From the NCBI RefSeq assembly GCF_038592985.1, contig NZ_CP151951.1, positions 735,001 through 799,000 of the forward strand: a stretch of DNA of 64,000 bases. The letters are read 5' to 3'. The notes under the pieces are model-generated. The model searched no databases, was not told the origin of the DNA, and saw only the letters and a list, made by a program, of their open reading frames with translations. This document shows, piece after piece, positions 9,650 through 17,385 of this stretch; position 1 is the stretch's first letter, and each line of letters opens with the position of its first letter. The DNA comes from Paenibacillus sp. FSL R10-2782. Its GTDB lineage: Bacteria > Bacillota > Bacilli > Paenibacillales > Paenibacillaceae. The position numbers and the translations under genes were made by a program.

Positions 9650-10473
9650 GGCTAAAAAAAGCCAATTCCTTGCTGGTTACTCTGATCCTCTGTGTGGGCG
9701 CTGTGGTGTCCTTCTTCCCGATCTACATGGCGGTAATTAATTCCTTTAAAACGCAGGGTGAGATGTTCGCATCCTTTACGGCGCTGCCGACGAAGCTTCA
9801 TTTTGAAAATTACAGTCAGGCTTTTCACCAGACCCATTTGCTGAACAGTGCTCTTAATTCCACAATTATTTCTTTTATTGGAATAGGCGGCATCGTGATC
9901 TGTTCGGCGCTGGCGGGCTACAAGCTCTCTCGTACACGGGGAAAAATGAGCAGTGCGATCTTCTTCCTGTTTGTCGCATCCATGCTGGTACCGTTTCACT
10001 CCATTATGATACCGCTTACACGTATGGCAAAGGATTTGTCCGTCCAAGGCAGTACGTATGGCCTGGCGCTGATCTATATCGGCTTGGGTGTAAATATGGC
10101 GATCTTTTTGTACCATGGATTCGTCAAATCCATCCCGCGTGAGCTGGAGGAATCGGCACAGATGGATGGCTGTAATGAATTCCAAACGTTCTTTCGGATT
10201 ATATTTCCTTTGCTGCTGCCGATCACTGTCACGATTGCGATTTTGGATTTCCTGTGGATTTGGAACGACTTTTTACTTCCATTGTTGATGCTGACGGATG
10301 TGAACCACTACACCCTGATTCTTTCGACAAACATGCTGTTCGGGGAGTATAACAAGGAATGGTCGCTCATTCTGGCTGCACTTGTACTGACCTCCATCCC
10401 GGTTATCCTGATCTATTCGTTCTTCCAAAAATTCATCATGGAGGGCATTGCAGAGGGAGCAATTAAGGGATAA
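9646..10473 (+). CDS. Sugar ABC transporter permease, MalG/UgpE type
   Basis: The second permease (275 aa, about six helices) carries the EAA loop EESAQMDGCNEFQTFFRIIF near residues 165-185. It is the last gene of the operon and is followed by a strong terminator. No ATP-binding subunit is encoded in or next to the operon. In this class of Bacillales sugar importers a shared MsmX-type ATPase encoded elsewhere usually energises transport, which is assumed here. Confidence 0.93.
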   Translation: MRLKKANSLLVTLILCVGAVVSFFPIYMAVINSFKTQGEMFASFTALPTKLHFENYSQAFHQTHLLNSALNSTIISFIGIGGIVICSALAGYKLSRTRGKMSSAIFFLFVASMLVPFHSIMIPLTRMAKDLSVQGSTYGLALIYIGLGVNMAIFLYHGFVKSIPRELEESAQMDGCNEFQTFFRIIFPLLLPITVTIAILDFLWIWNDFLLPLLMLTDVNHYTLILSTNMLFGEYNKEWSLILAALVLTSIPVILIYSFFQKFIMEGIAEGAIKG

Positions 10474-10478
10474 AATGG

Positions 10479-10512
10479 AAAGCCTTCCTATCAACAAGGA
10501 AGGCTTTTTTTC
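10479..10512 (+). terminator. Intrinsic terminator of the sugar ABC operon
   Basis: AAAGCCTTCCT pairs perfectly with AGGAAGGCTTT across a 7-nt loop, followed by a run of T. Confidence 0.85.
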
Positions 10513-10516
10513 TGAC

Positions 10517-10768
10517 TCAGCTTTTTTCGCGCCAACGTTTCAATAAAAAGATAGGAAGGGTTACAAACAAAATTGCAAAGGCTACAATGATCCACCACTG
10601 AGGGTCAATGATATACAACACGACTCCGATCAGCAGGACTGTTGTTATTATGGAAATTCTCACCTTCAACATTGTGCTTTTACTCACCCTAGCTTCTAAT
10701 TTTGGCAGCGTTATGAGGGTGATTGCAGTTAACACCGCAAAAAATATTGAGGTGAATGAATTATACAT
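10517..10768 (-). CDS. Small hypothetical membrane protein
   Basis: No family is recognised for this 83-aa protein. It has hydrophobic stretches near residues 3-20, 38-55 and 58-76 and a basic C-terminus (LLKRWREKS). The ATG at 10768 is preferred because AGGAG lies about 9 nt upstream; a longer in-frame start at 10852 lacks such a site. It lies about 90 bp downstream of another small membrane protein gene on the same strand, and the two may be co-transcribed. Base composition is more AT-rich than the sugar operon, which suggests accessory DNA. Confidence 0.55.
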   Translation of the reverse strand: MYNSFTSIFFAVLTAITLITLPKLEARVSKSTMLKVRISIITTVLLIGVVLYIIDPQWWIIVAFAILFVTLPIFLLKRWREKS

Positions 10769-10861
10769 AATATCAGCTCCTTGATCTACCCACCCAGGAT
10801 TGTTCGGATTTAATGTGATAAAACAAAAATCCTCCGTTAAGACAACTTTCACTTCGAGAAG

Positions 10862-11257
10862 TTAGTTTATAATTAATAATAAAAGCGTAACTGTTATCAG
10901 AGTTAGATATATACTAGAAACCAGTTTTCCCATTTCAGCTCCAAATGCTTTAGGATTTTTATATCCAATGATTAAACTGGGAATAAAGAAAATAATGGAT
11001 AGAAAAAAGGTGTAGTGAAACCCAGTATTATTAACACGGTTAGACCATGCGGGCAATCCTAAAAGGGAAAGCAACTGATCCCCCAATATGTAATTGCCAA
11101 ATTCAAAAGAAACAAGCATACCAAGAAGAGATAAAAGCAGTGAAAGTGATCCCCAACCTACTTTTTTTTCGTTTTTCTTTAGAAAATTGAATATAACTAG
11201 TAAAATCGCAATGGCTTGTATGCTGTATGTCAATATTGATGAAAATGAATGCTCCAT
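10862..11257 (-). CDS. Hypothetical four-helix membrane protein
   Basis: This 131-aa protein has four predicted hydrophobic helices and no recognised domain. AAGGAGG sits a few bases ahead of the ATG, so translation is well supported. It is AT-rich and Lys/Asn-rich. It is upstream of, and on the same strand as, the 83-aa membrane protein gene. Nothing in the sequence reveals a function. Confidence 0.6.
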   Translation of the reverse strand: MEHSFSSILTYSIQAIAILLVIFNFLKKNEKKVGWGSLSLLLSLLGMLVSFEFGNYILGDQLLSLLGLPAWSNRVNNTGFHYTFFLSIIFFIPSLIIGYKNPKAFGAEMGKLVSSIYLTLITVTLLLLIIN

Positions 11258-11358
11258 GAAGGACCTCCTTGAAATTATTTGTCTATGTAATATATGAAGT
11301 AAAGTCTACAAACAATACTAGTGGCCCTTAAAGATGTGTTAGGAGCCACCAGTAAAAA

Positions 11359-11543
11359 CTAATTTATTGTTACATAATGAGAGCCAGTTACACTTTCACT
11401 GTATACTGTCCCAGCACCTTGAAAGAAAATAACTAAACTATATCTTCCAGAGCCCTTTGTTAGCCACTTTTAAGTTGCTCATTTACAGATTCAACAACTT
11501 AAGAGTAGTTATCAAAGACCTTTTCGGTAACCACTTCTTTCAT
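11359..11543 (-). pseudogene. Decayed small gene remnant
   Basis: Reading the minus strand from an ATG at 11543 gives MKEVVTEKVFDNYS, a stop, then VVESVNEQLKSG, another stop. A sister frame then gives KGSGRYSLVIFFQGAGTVY running to a TAG at 11359. The last part looks like the C-terminal end of a secreted or surface protein. Two stops and a frame change make this a probable remnant rather than a gene. The parent family is not recognised. The rest of 11258-11727 holds only AT-rich sequence. Confidence 0.35.
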
Positions 11544-11727
11544 TACTTAACACAACCGTAACATATATAAGGAATCATTTGTATAATTATTTTGAATAAA
11601 ATGTAAAATCATACTAAGGTACCATACTACCATATTTATCCTTTCGTTTATAAAATTACTCTCATTCAAAGCATATATTTCTATCTTTATGAAAATAAGG
11701 ATCATATGTCTTGGAGGGGTGTATACA

Positions 11728-12172
11728 ATGAATGATGCGATAATGAAAAGAGATTTAGATAGCTTAGGGAGAGTTGTAATCCCAGTGGAAATAAGAAATC
11801 GATTGGGTATCAACAAGAACACAGAAATGGAGTTTTTCATAACTGAAAGCGCTATTGTTATGCGTAGATTAGAAAGTGAATCATGTCTCCTATGCGGAGG
11901 AAACAAACAACTCATTTGCTTCAAAAAATCTTATGTATGTATCTACTGTGCAAATGGCCTCAAAGGGTAACCCAATCGCTGAAAGTCAGCTACTTTCTAC
12001 ATCAGGAGATATTCAAAATTTAACCGATGCACAAATGGTTAAGCTCCTGCTAAGCCTCATGAAACAATATCCTGGTGCTTCCATGAAAACCTACGCGCAG
12101 CTATTAAAGATCTCACCAACTTATGTCTCTTTCCTTAAAAGTAAGACGATTGAAATAGATCTCCTTAAGTAA
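11728..12172 (+). pseudogene. AbrB/SpoVT-like transition-state regulator, split by a frameshift
   Basis: The first part (11728-11970) encodes an AbrB-type swapped-hairpin DNA-binding domain (MKRDLDSLGRVVIPVEIR) followed by a CxxC-CxxC zinc ribbon. It stops at 11970. The next frame carries on at about 11950-12172 with a helical domain (LLLSLMKQYPGASMKTYAQ). The intact 154-aa paralogue at 25265-25729 has the same three parts in one frame, so this locus looks like one gene of about 148 codons broken by a frameshift. A good GGAGGGG site precedes the ATG at 11728. The N-terminal half alone may still bind DNA, and a frameshift-rescued product is not excluded. Confidence 0.7.
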
Positions 12173-12236
12173 GACTAAGTGTTAAAATAACTGCATGAGC
12201 GGCCTAATCACAAGTTTCCCGCCCAATCGGTTATAT

Positions 12237-12416
12237 TTAAGCAATCGGATTTTTTTCTCTTACATAAAAATGGCGGTTATATTGATTTATGAGTTCGTCC
12301 AGGATCATAGATTGTTTTAGTACACTGGCGTGAGCGAATCCGTATTTTGCTTGCAAATCATAGAGTTTTTGCCGATCTTCCTCCAACCGTTGACGCAAAA
12401 TGTCGTCTCTTATCAT
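12237..12416 (-). CDS. Spo0E family sporulation aspartyl-phosphatase (59 aa)
   Basis: This 59-aa protein has the two-helix hairpin size of the Spo0E family. It carries the family core as SMILDELINQY (residues 36-46), matching the SxxxD signature. Known family members dephosphorylate Spo0A~P and so delay sporulation. GGAGGG lies 7 nt ahead of the ATG. It is encoded between an AbrB-like gene and a quorum-sensing pair, a setting that fits control of the transition state. The exact target cannot be told from sequence. Confidence 0.8.
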   Translation of the reverse strand: MIRDDILRQRLEEDRQKLYDLQAKYGFAHASVLKQSMILDELINQYNRHFYVREKNPIA

Positions 12417-12506
12417 AATATATCCCTCCTTTTCATATTTTCAGTTTAGGGAAGTATGTATGAACTTACAATAAATAATAGTTTGGTATATTTTTTTGTT
12501 TAAATC

Positions 12507-12536
12507 AAAAAAAGACCTGCTCCTATAAGCAGGTCT
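12507..12536 (-). terminator. Intrinsic terminator of the regulator-peptide operon
   Basis: AGACCTGC and GCAGGTCT form a perfect 8-bp stem with an 8-nt loop, followed on the minus strand by seven T. It ends transcription of the RRNPP regulator and its peptide gene. Confidence 0.8.
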
Positions 12537-12570
12537 CGAAATCAAATATTTATTTAATACTAAAGATTCT

Positions 12571-12699
12571 TCACATGCCCCCATGGTTTCCTGTCGGCTC
12601 ATAATTATTCCCATTACCTTGGTATGGGAAGGGGGGAATCACTATCGTCAATAATAGAAAGCTAGTCACCAATAAGATCAAAGCCATTTTACTCTTCAT
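12571..12699 (-). CDS. Secreted signalling pro-peptide of the RRNPP regulator (AloP-like, 42 aa)
   Basis: A 42-aa peptide begins MKSKMALILLVTSFLLLT, a typical Sec signal with a basic start and a hydrophobic core. It ends in a small Gly-rich tail, EPTGNHGGM. The start overlaps the last 11 nt of the upstream regulator gene in another frame, and an AGGTGG site lies just before it. RRNPP signalling genes (Phr, PapR, AimP, AloP) have this size, layout and cleavable tail. By analogy the mature signal should be the last five to eight residues, imported by an oligopeptide permease. The exact mature form is inference. Confidence 0.75.
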   Translation of the reverse strand: MKSKMALILLVTSFLLLTIVIPPFPYQGNGNNYEPTGNHGGM

Positions 12700-14071
12700 G
12701 TACATCCACCTGCACCTCACTAATCAGATTTCGGTAGGCTGCTTGTGTCTCAGATGATGCATTCTCTCTAAAAGACTCAAACAGTTTCACACATTCAAGT
12801 ATATATGACTTATTATTAATTGCAGTAGATTTTTCCAAACAGCTTAACAAAAATCTAAAACCTTTTGAAAACACATTCTTATGCAAATAGTAAACAGCTA
12901 ACTGTTTCGTGAAATGAGTTAAGCGTTCTGTGATAAATTGTTGATTGTAAACGCCACCACTTTCTTGCTCCTCCAGAAGTGATAATATCTCTGGTTCAAA
13001 CTGCATAAGTATATCATCTACATTTATAGTGTATTGGTTAGCTGCATCAATGATGTTATCTAATCCGGGAAGTATCTCTTCTTTTTTCGAAGAGAAATAA
13101 GCAATGTAATCAGGAATTACGCTTACTTCGCCGGACATCAGCTTATTGACATAAATATTAGCTTTTGCCCACGTTTCATACTGATGCTTCCACCTCAAGG
13201 AGCTTTCATCTGTTTCCTTTACCCAGCTAAGATCAGAGTAAGCGTAATTATGCTTAAGAGCCTGTTCATAGTCTTTTTTAACGTAACAAACCTCGGCTTG
13301 AAGTAAATGTGAGAATGCCCAGTAAGCAAACGTAGGAGGTGAACCCTGATTCTTTAAGATATCTTCATCTACATTTTGGTGTTTACGTTCCGATTTCATT
13401 TGTACTTCGGCCAAATTTCTTAATGCTATAGCGAACTTATCTACCTTCTCCCACTTGCGCAATGTGCGATATGTGTTAACCAAATCCTTTAACGCATCTA
13501 ACTGGTCAATTTCATCAAGACGATTAACATAAGTCTCAAACTGTACAGCAGCTTCATAACTTCTCTCTTGGTCATCTCCTTGCCTGCTCTGAAACAGGCG
13601 GTACTGACATATAGCCAAGCGCTCCGAGTGCTGCTTATTTTCACTTAGAGCAACATTCTCATAAAGTATGGCCGCTGCTTCATACAGTTTTTCTTGGAAA
13701 AGCTGCTCGGCAAGTTGGAATAAAGGATCGGCATAGCCCAACTTATCCAATAGCATATTCACGACTTGATGAATGCAATCCAACTTGTTTAATTTTGCAC
13801 AATTTTCCAAAAATGGACTCATTCTACGCCAGTTGGGACTAGCATCAGCCAAACATTCGGGGATATAACGTTCATAATAATAACCAACGGGATGCCCCAT
13901 CGCTTCTGTAATTCGGTCTAGCTGATAGACTGAGAACTTACGGTTTCCATTAATGAGGCTGCTAACTGTGCCGGGATTCATCTTTGCTTTTCTAGCCAGA
14001 TCGCTAATGTTTAAATCATGTTCGGTCATGTACTTGATCAATTCTGCGAGTATCGTGGTTGTATGGGACAA
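12689..14071 (-). CDS. RRNPP (AimR/AloR-like) quorum-sensing regulator with HTH and TPR repeats
   Basis: The 460-aa protein has an Xre-type helix-turn-helix at residues 8-65 (ISDLARKAKMNPGTVSSLI). About 380 residues of helical TPR-like repeats follow (for example QLFQEKLYEAAAILYENVA), with no phosphatase signature. This is the architecture of peptide-binding RRNPP regulators. The closest described type is the AimR-like AloR group of Paenibacillus polymyxa. Binding of the mature peptide encoded by the overlapping downstream gene should change DNA binding. Targets are unknown; the flanking Spo0E and AbrB-like genes hint at sporulation or transition-state control. Confidence 0.82.
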   Translation of the reverse strand: MSHTTTILAELIKYMTEHDLNISDLARKAKMNPGTVSSLINGNRKFSVYQLDRITEAMGHPVGYYYERYIPECLADASPNWRRMSPFLENCAKLNKLDCIHQVVNMLLDKLGYADPLFQLAEQLFQEKLYEAAAILYENVALSENKQHSERLAICQYRLFQSRQGDDQERSYEAAVQFETYVNRLDEIDQLDALKDLVNTYRTLRKWEKVDKFAIALRNLAEVQMKSERKHQNVDEDILKNQGSPPTFAYWAFSHLLQAEVCYVKKDYEQALKHNYAYSDLSWVKETDESSLRWKHQYETWAKANIYVNKLMSGEVSVIPDYIAYFSSKKEEILPGLDNIIDAANQYTINVDDILMQFEPEILSLLEEQESGGVYNQQFITERLTHFTKQLAVYYLHKNVFSKGFRFLLSCLEKSTAINNKSYILECVKLFESFRENASSETQAAYRNLISEVQVDVHEE

Positions 14072-14335
14072 AATAAACCACCCCTTTAAAGGAAACTTAT
14101 TAGGATATCAACCTATTTAAAATAGAAACATCAGAATCAAATGATAAAATGTCAATTTCGGAAATGAGTATACCATCTTTTGGGATGTTTTCATATACAT
14201 TTCAATACGGGATTCTTACCTTTAATGCTTTACCTAATCACAAGAATCCCGCTGCAACAGCGATCGTAAGATCAAATGGAACGCGGAGCGGCCTTAGCCA
14301 TACAATATTTCATCTGAATGTAAAAGGGGATGATT

Positions 14336-15382
14336 ATGTTGGCTACCTTCTCGGCCGCCCTTCAAGTGAAAAAGCGGATGGCCAAGCAAGTTTTAAAAAT
14401 GTCCGGTGTCCACGGCATCGGCGTTGGGTATAGGGACCCTGCTCGTCCCAAAAGAGGGGCCGCTGTCATTGTGTATACAGATCGGCTTGCCACAGCCTCT
14501 ACAGGACTTCTGACGGCTACTGCACTAGGCAAGCAAACGAGAGTTCCTGTCCGAATTGTAAGGTCTGGAAAGATGAAAGCCCATGCTGCGGACTACATGA
14601 CGCGTATACGCCCGGTCATCGCCGGCTACAGTGTCGGGACGATTGAAGGCTCCGGTACAACCGGACTCATCGTTGCCCCAACTGGAGCGCCGGCTACCCG
14701 CTATCTTTTCAGCAATAACCATGTACTCAACCCGTCCAATACAGATAACCGGGAGGCCTCGCTTCAGCCAGGCGGAGCCGATGGGGGGACGGCTACCCGA
14801 GATCGTATAGGGCGTTTATATCGGTATATACGCCTGAACCCAAAGGGAACCAATTTCATTGATGCGGCGCTTTCCTTGCCGACCCGCAACAGCTTGCTCA
14901 GTCCGCGTTACGCTACGGTAGGAGTTGTTCCGGGGCATGTGACCGCTTATCGTGTGGGAGAAAAATTCAAAAAGGTGGGGCGTACGACCGGATTGGTGAA
15001 AGGTACGGTAGAGTCCGTCTATACGGATCTACAAATTAATTACGGCGGAAGCTTGGGGCTGCTGACCTTCCAGGATCAGACTGTCATTAGAGGTACCACT
15101 CCTGTATCGCTGCCCGGGGATTCCGGCTCTGTCTGGCTCAGACGGTCGGATAATTATGCGGCTGCGGTCAATTTTGCAGGCACGGCAGATGGTCGTATGT
15201 CCATTGCCTTCCCGGTGCAGTGGTTCATGCAGGCGTTTAACACACGGGTAGCCCGCCCCGTCGGGGCAGGCCAGGTGCGCAGAGTAGATACAGGATCATC
15301 TCCACGCTCTTATACAAGACAGCTCACCAGCAAGGAATTGGCACGCTTACAGCCAAGAACAACACGGATTAAACGGAGTTAA
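14336..15382 (+). CDS. Trypsin-fold serine protease, cytoplasmic-type (no signal peptide)
   Basis: A 348-aa chymotrypsin-like protease is predicted. The catalytic triad is visible as His in FSNNHVL, Asp in NFIDAAL and Ser in LPGDSGS. The order and spacing fit peptidase clan PA, and it resembles bacterial NAL1-like proteins. No signal peptide is obvious. Two ATGs lie 6 bp apart (14330 and 14336); the second has better spacing from AAGGGGA. The C-terminus is basic. It stands alone, divergent from the quorum-sensing regulator, so control by that regulator is possible but unproven. The 264 bp upstream show no other gene. Confidence 0.75.
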   Translation: MLATFSAALQVKKRMAKQVLKMSGVHGIGVGYRDPARPKRGAAVIVYTDRLATASTGLLTATALGKQTRVPVRIVRSGKMKAHAADYMTRIRPVIAGYSVGTIEGSGTTGLIVAPTGAPATRYLFSNNHVLNPSNTDNREASLQPGGADGGTATRDRIGRLYRYIRLNPKGTNFIDAALSLPTRNSLLSPRYATVGVVPGHVTAYRVGEKFKKVGRTTGLVKGTVESVYTDLQINYGGSLGLLTFQDQTVIRGTTPVSLPGDSGSVWLRRSDNYAAAVNFAGTADGRMSIAFPVQWFMQAFNTRVARPVGAGQVRRVDTGSSPRSYTRQLTSKELARLQPRTTRIKRS

Positions 15383-15390
15383 ACGCCCTA

Positions 15391-15482
15391 CAGATGGAAA
15401 AGCTGCCGCTAATCACTCCGGTGAAGCGGTCGCTTTAAAAGCTTTCCATAGGAAGGCTAGCTTCGGAAGCACCATCCATCTG
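15391..15482. other. Cloverleaf-like inverted-repeat element (possible structured RNA)
   Basis: An outer perfect 8-bp stem (CAGATGGA with TCCATCTG) encloses three hairpins. These are 15399-15436 (AAAGC/GCTTT plus CCGCT/AGCGG), 15441-15457 (GCTTTCC/GGAAGGC) and 15460-15470 (GCTT/AAGC). The result is a closed four-way junction of 92 nt. No T run follows, so a simple terminator is unlikely. It is not a tRNA. A structured RNA or a small mobile repeat is possible. Confidence 0.4.
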
Positions 15483-15608
15483 CGCAGTGGCAATATTGGT
15501 AACCTTTAAGATCGGCTTATATAGCGTGAATGATTCACGATGCAAATCATTCACGGCACAAATCATTCATAAGTTAAACAGTTCATGGCATAAAATAATT
15601 ACATCCGT

Positions 15609-16066
15609 TTAATCTGTCCCTTCGGCATACGAGCTGGCAACCTTGTAAAATTTAAAGGCATACGTTTTGCTTTCGCCTGGAGCCAGCGACAGACTGGTGT
15701 TGGAAAGATAGCCACGGTTGGTGCTCCTCGACTCTCCGCAGGTCCTGATATTCAAGACCTGCGCCTGTAGAGGAATCAGGGACAAGCAGTAGATAAGGCC
15801 CGATGCCGCCAGACCAATACTCGTTAAACGGCAGCGGCAGTCCCCAATCTCCGATTTCCAGCATTTGATAGGAAGTGCTCGTTACTTTCATCTGCCGTAT
15901 TTTGTTTGGGTGCGTTGGAGCTGTTCATGACATAGTTCGTATTGAATGTGTCTCCTACCAGACGTAAGGAAGAGATATCCCCGTAATCTCCGACCGAGAT
16001 GGAGAATTCATTATTCGATAGCTGTACTGCCTGTATAAAGCCATTGTTACTGCGTCGCATCATCAT
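15609..16066 (-). pseudogene. Frameshifted remnant of a larger surface or secreted protein gene
   Basis: Three successive minus-strand frames join into one plausible protein. The first gives FSISVGDYGDISSLRLVGDT and ends near 15891. The second runs MLEIGDWGLPLPFNEYWSGG. The third, after about 15755, gives SLSLAPGESKTYAFKFYKV before a stop at 15609. Two frameshifts and missing ends mark it as a pseudogene. The first part resembles the N-terminus of DUF5695-type proteins, which is a weak recollection and not a firm call. Confidence 0.55.
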
Positions 16067-16114
16067 ATAAACTGGACATATGCCGGAATAAGCATTCAGA
16101 AGGTGGAGATCGCT

Positions 16115-16753
16115 ATGGAAATTAAGATACAGTTGCCGAAAATTCCTTCAGACTTACCTGTATTAACCGATGAAATGTACTCCTTACGGTCCAAGGATGA
16201 GTTTAACATGGGCTCTGTAGAGGATATGACTATGGATAATGTAGAAGCTACCAGGGTTTCGTTGGAGAAGATGATTTTTAAAAATGTAACGATTATGGAA
16301 TCGTCATTGCCGGAAAGTGAATGGACAGATGTTATTTTCGATAAATGCGACCTGTCCAATATTAACTTTTCGGGTTCCTTTATTCACCGGGTTGAGTTCA
16401 GAAATTGCAAGCTGCTCGGAACAGACTTCTCCAGAAGCAGACTCCAAAATGTTCGTTTTGTGGATTGCTTAGGAGATTATTCGCTGTTTCGCTTTGCCAA
16501 TTTGAAACAGGTTGGTTTTGAGGATTGCTCCTTGATTAGCGCGGACCTTTATCACATGACGCTACAAAAAATCTTTTTTACCCGTTGCAATATGGATCAG
16601 GCTATGCTGTCGGGTTCCAAGCTCAAGGGGGTTGATCTGAGCGATTGCGAATTCGATGGACTACAGGTGGATATCGAAGACCTGGACGGGTGCATGATCT
16701 CACCGCATCAGGCCTCGTCTTTTGTGGGATTGTTAGGGCTAGTCATTAAATAA
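16115..16753 (+). CDS. Pentapeptide repeat protein
   Basis: This 212-aa protein is built of degenerate A(D/N)LXX pentapeptide units, for example the stretch with CDLSNINF and SKLKGVDLSDCEF, predicted to fold as a right-handed quadrilateral beta helix. Cys residues recur at repeat positions. The ATG at 16115 follows AAGGTGGAG; an in-frame GTG at 16103 overlaps that site. It is the first of two adjacent pentapeptide-repeat genes 9 nt apart, likely one operon. Some family members mimic DNA and protect gyrase, but nothing here shows that. Confidence 0.82.
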   Translation: MEIKIQLPKIPSDLPVLTDEMYSLRSKDEFNMGSVEDMTMDNVEATRVSLEKMIFKNVTIMESSLPESEWTDVIFDKCDLSNINFSGSFIHRVEFRNCKLLGTDFSRSRLQNVRFVDCLGDYSLFRFANLKQVGFEDCSLISADLYHMTLQKIFFTRCNMDQAMLSGSKLKGVDLSDCEFDGLQVDIEDLDGCMISPHQASSFVGLLGLVIK

Positions 16754-16762
16754 GGGGGGCTA

Positions 16763-17371
16763 ATGTTGTTTCAGTATCAGGAGCAGCAATATGAGGGCAT
16801 TGATTATAGCGGGAAAGATTTAAGGGAGGGTGAACTTATTCGGTGCACCTTTGAACGTTGTACGTTTACGAACGGTTCGCTGGAGGAAATCATGACCAGC
16901 GAATGTCGTTTTATCGAATGTGATTTTCAAGGGGCGTTGTTGAACGGTTCCATTCATACTGAATCGGCTTTTATAAATTGCAGCTTTATTGAAGCCAACC
17001 TGTTCGTCTCCAAATTCAGCAATTGTAAAATGACGGGGTCAGACTTTTCGAAAGCAAAAATAGATGGTATTACGCTCGTTCAGGGGGATTGGTCGTATAC
17101 CAATTTGCGGCAGGCCCGGCTGGAAAAGCAGGATTTGAGAGGAGTACGCTTTTATGAAGCGGATCTCTCAGATGCCAATCTGCAGAAGGCAGACCTCAGA
17201 GATTGCGATCTGACCAGAGCTATTTTAGCTCATGCCAAGCTACAGGGAGCCGATTTACGTGGTGCTAATATGGATGGAGTCGATTTTAAAGCATTTGTTG
17301 TCAAAGGTGCACGGATGGATCGGGATCAAGCTCTATCGTTCTTGCGCTCGTATGGTGCGAAGGTCGATTGA
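16763..17371 (+). CDS. Pentapeptide repeat protein
   Basis: A 202-aa pentapeptide-repeat protein with more regular units in the C-terminal half (DLSDANLQKADLRDCDL, AKLQGADLRGANMDGVDF). It starts 9 nt after the previous gene, with AAGGGGGG ahead of the ATG, so the two are co-transcribed. The two proteins are related in design but not close copies, which suggests an old duplication. A role in antibiotic tolerance through topoisomerase binding is known for some members only. Confidence 0.85.
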   Translation: MLFQYQEQQYEGIDYSGKDLREGELIRCTFERCTFTNGSLEEIMTSECRFIECDFQGALLNGSIHTESAFINCSFIEANLFVSKFSNCKMTGSDFSKAKIDGITLVQGDWSYTNLRQARLEKQDLRGVRFYEADLSDANLQKADLRDCDLTRAILAHAKLQGADLRGANMDGVDFKAFVVKGARMDRDQALSFLRSYGAKVD

Positions 17372-17385
17372 GGCGGAGGTTCCAC

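Noticed and set aside
14149..14433. 94-aa plus-strand frame upstream of the serine protease gene
   Set aside because: No ribosome binding site, overlaps the protease start in another frame and has no domain-like pattern.
15391..15482. tRNA gene, because of the cloverleaf shape
   Set aside because: No T-loop (GTTCGA-type) or D-loop consensus, stem lengths do not fit and there is no CCA-end context.
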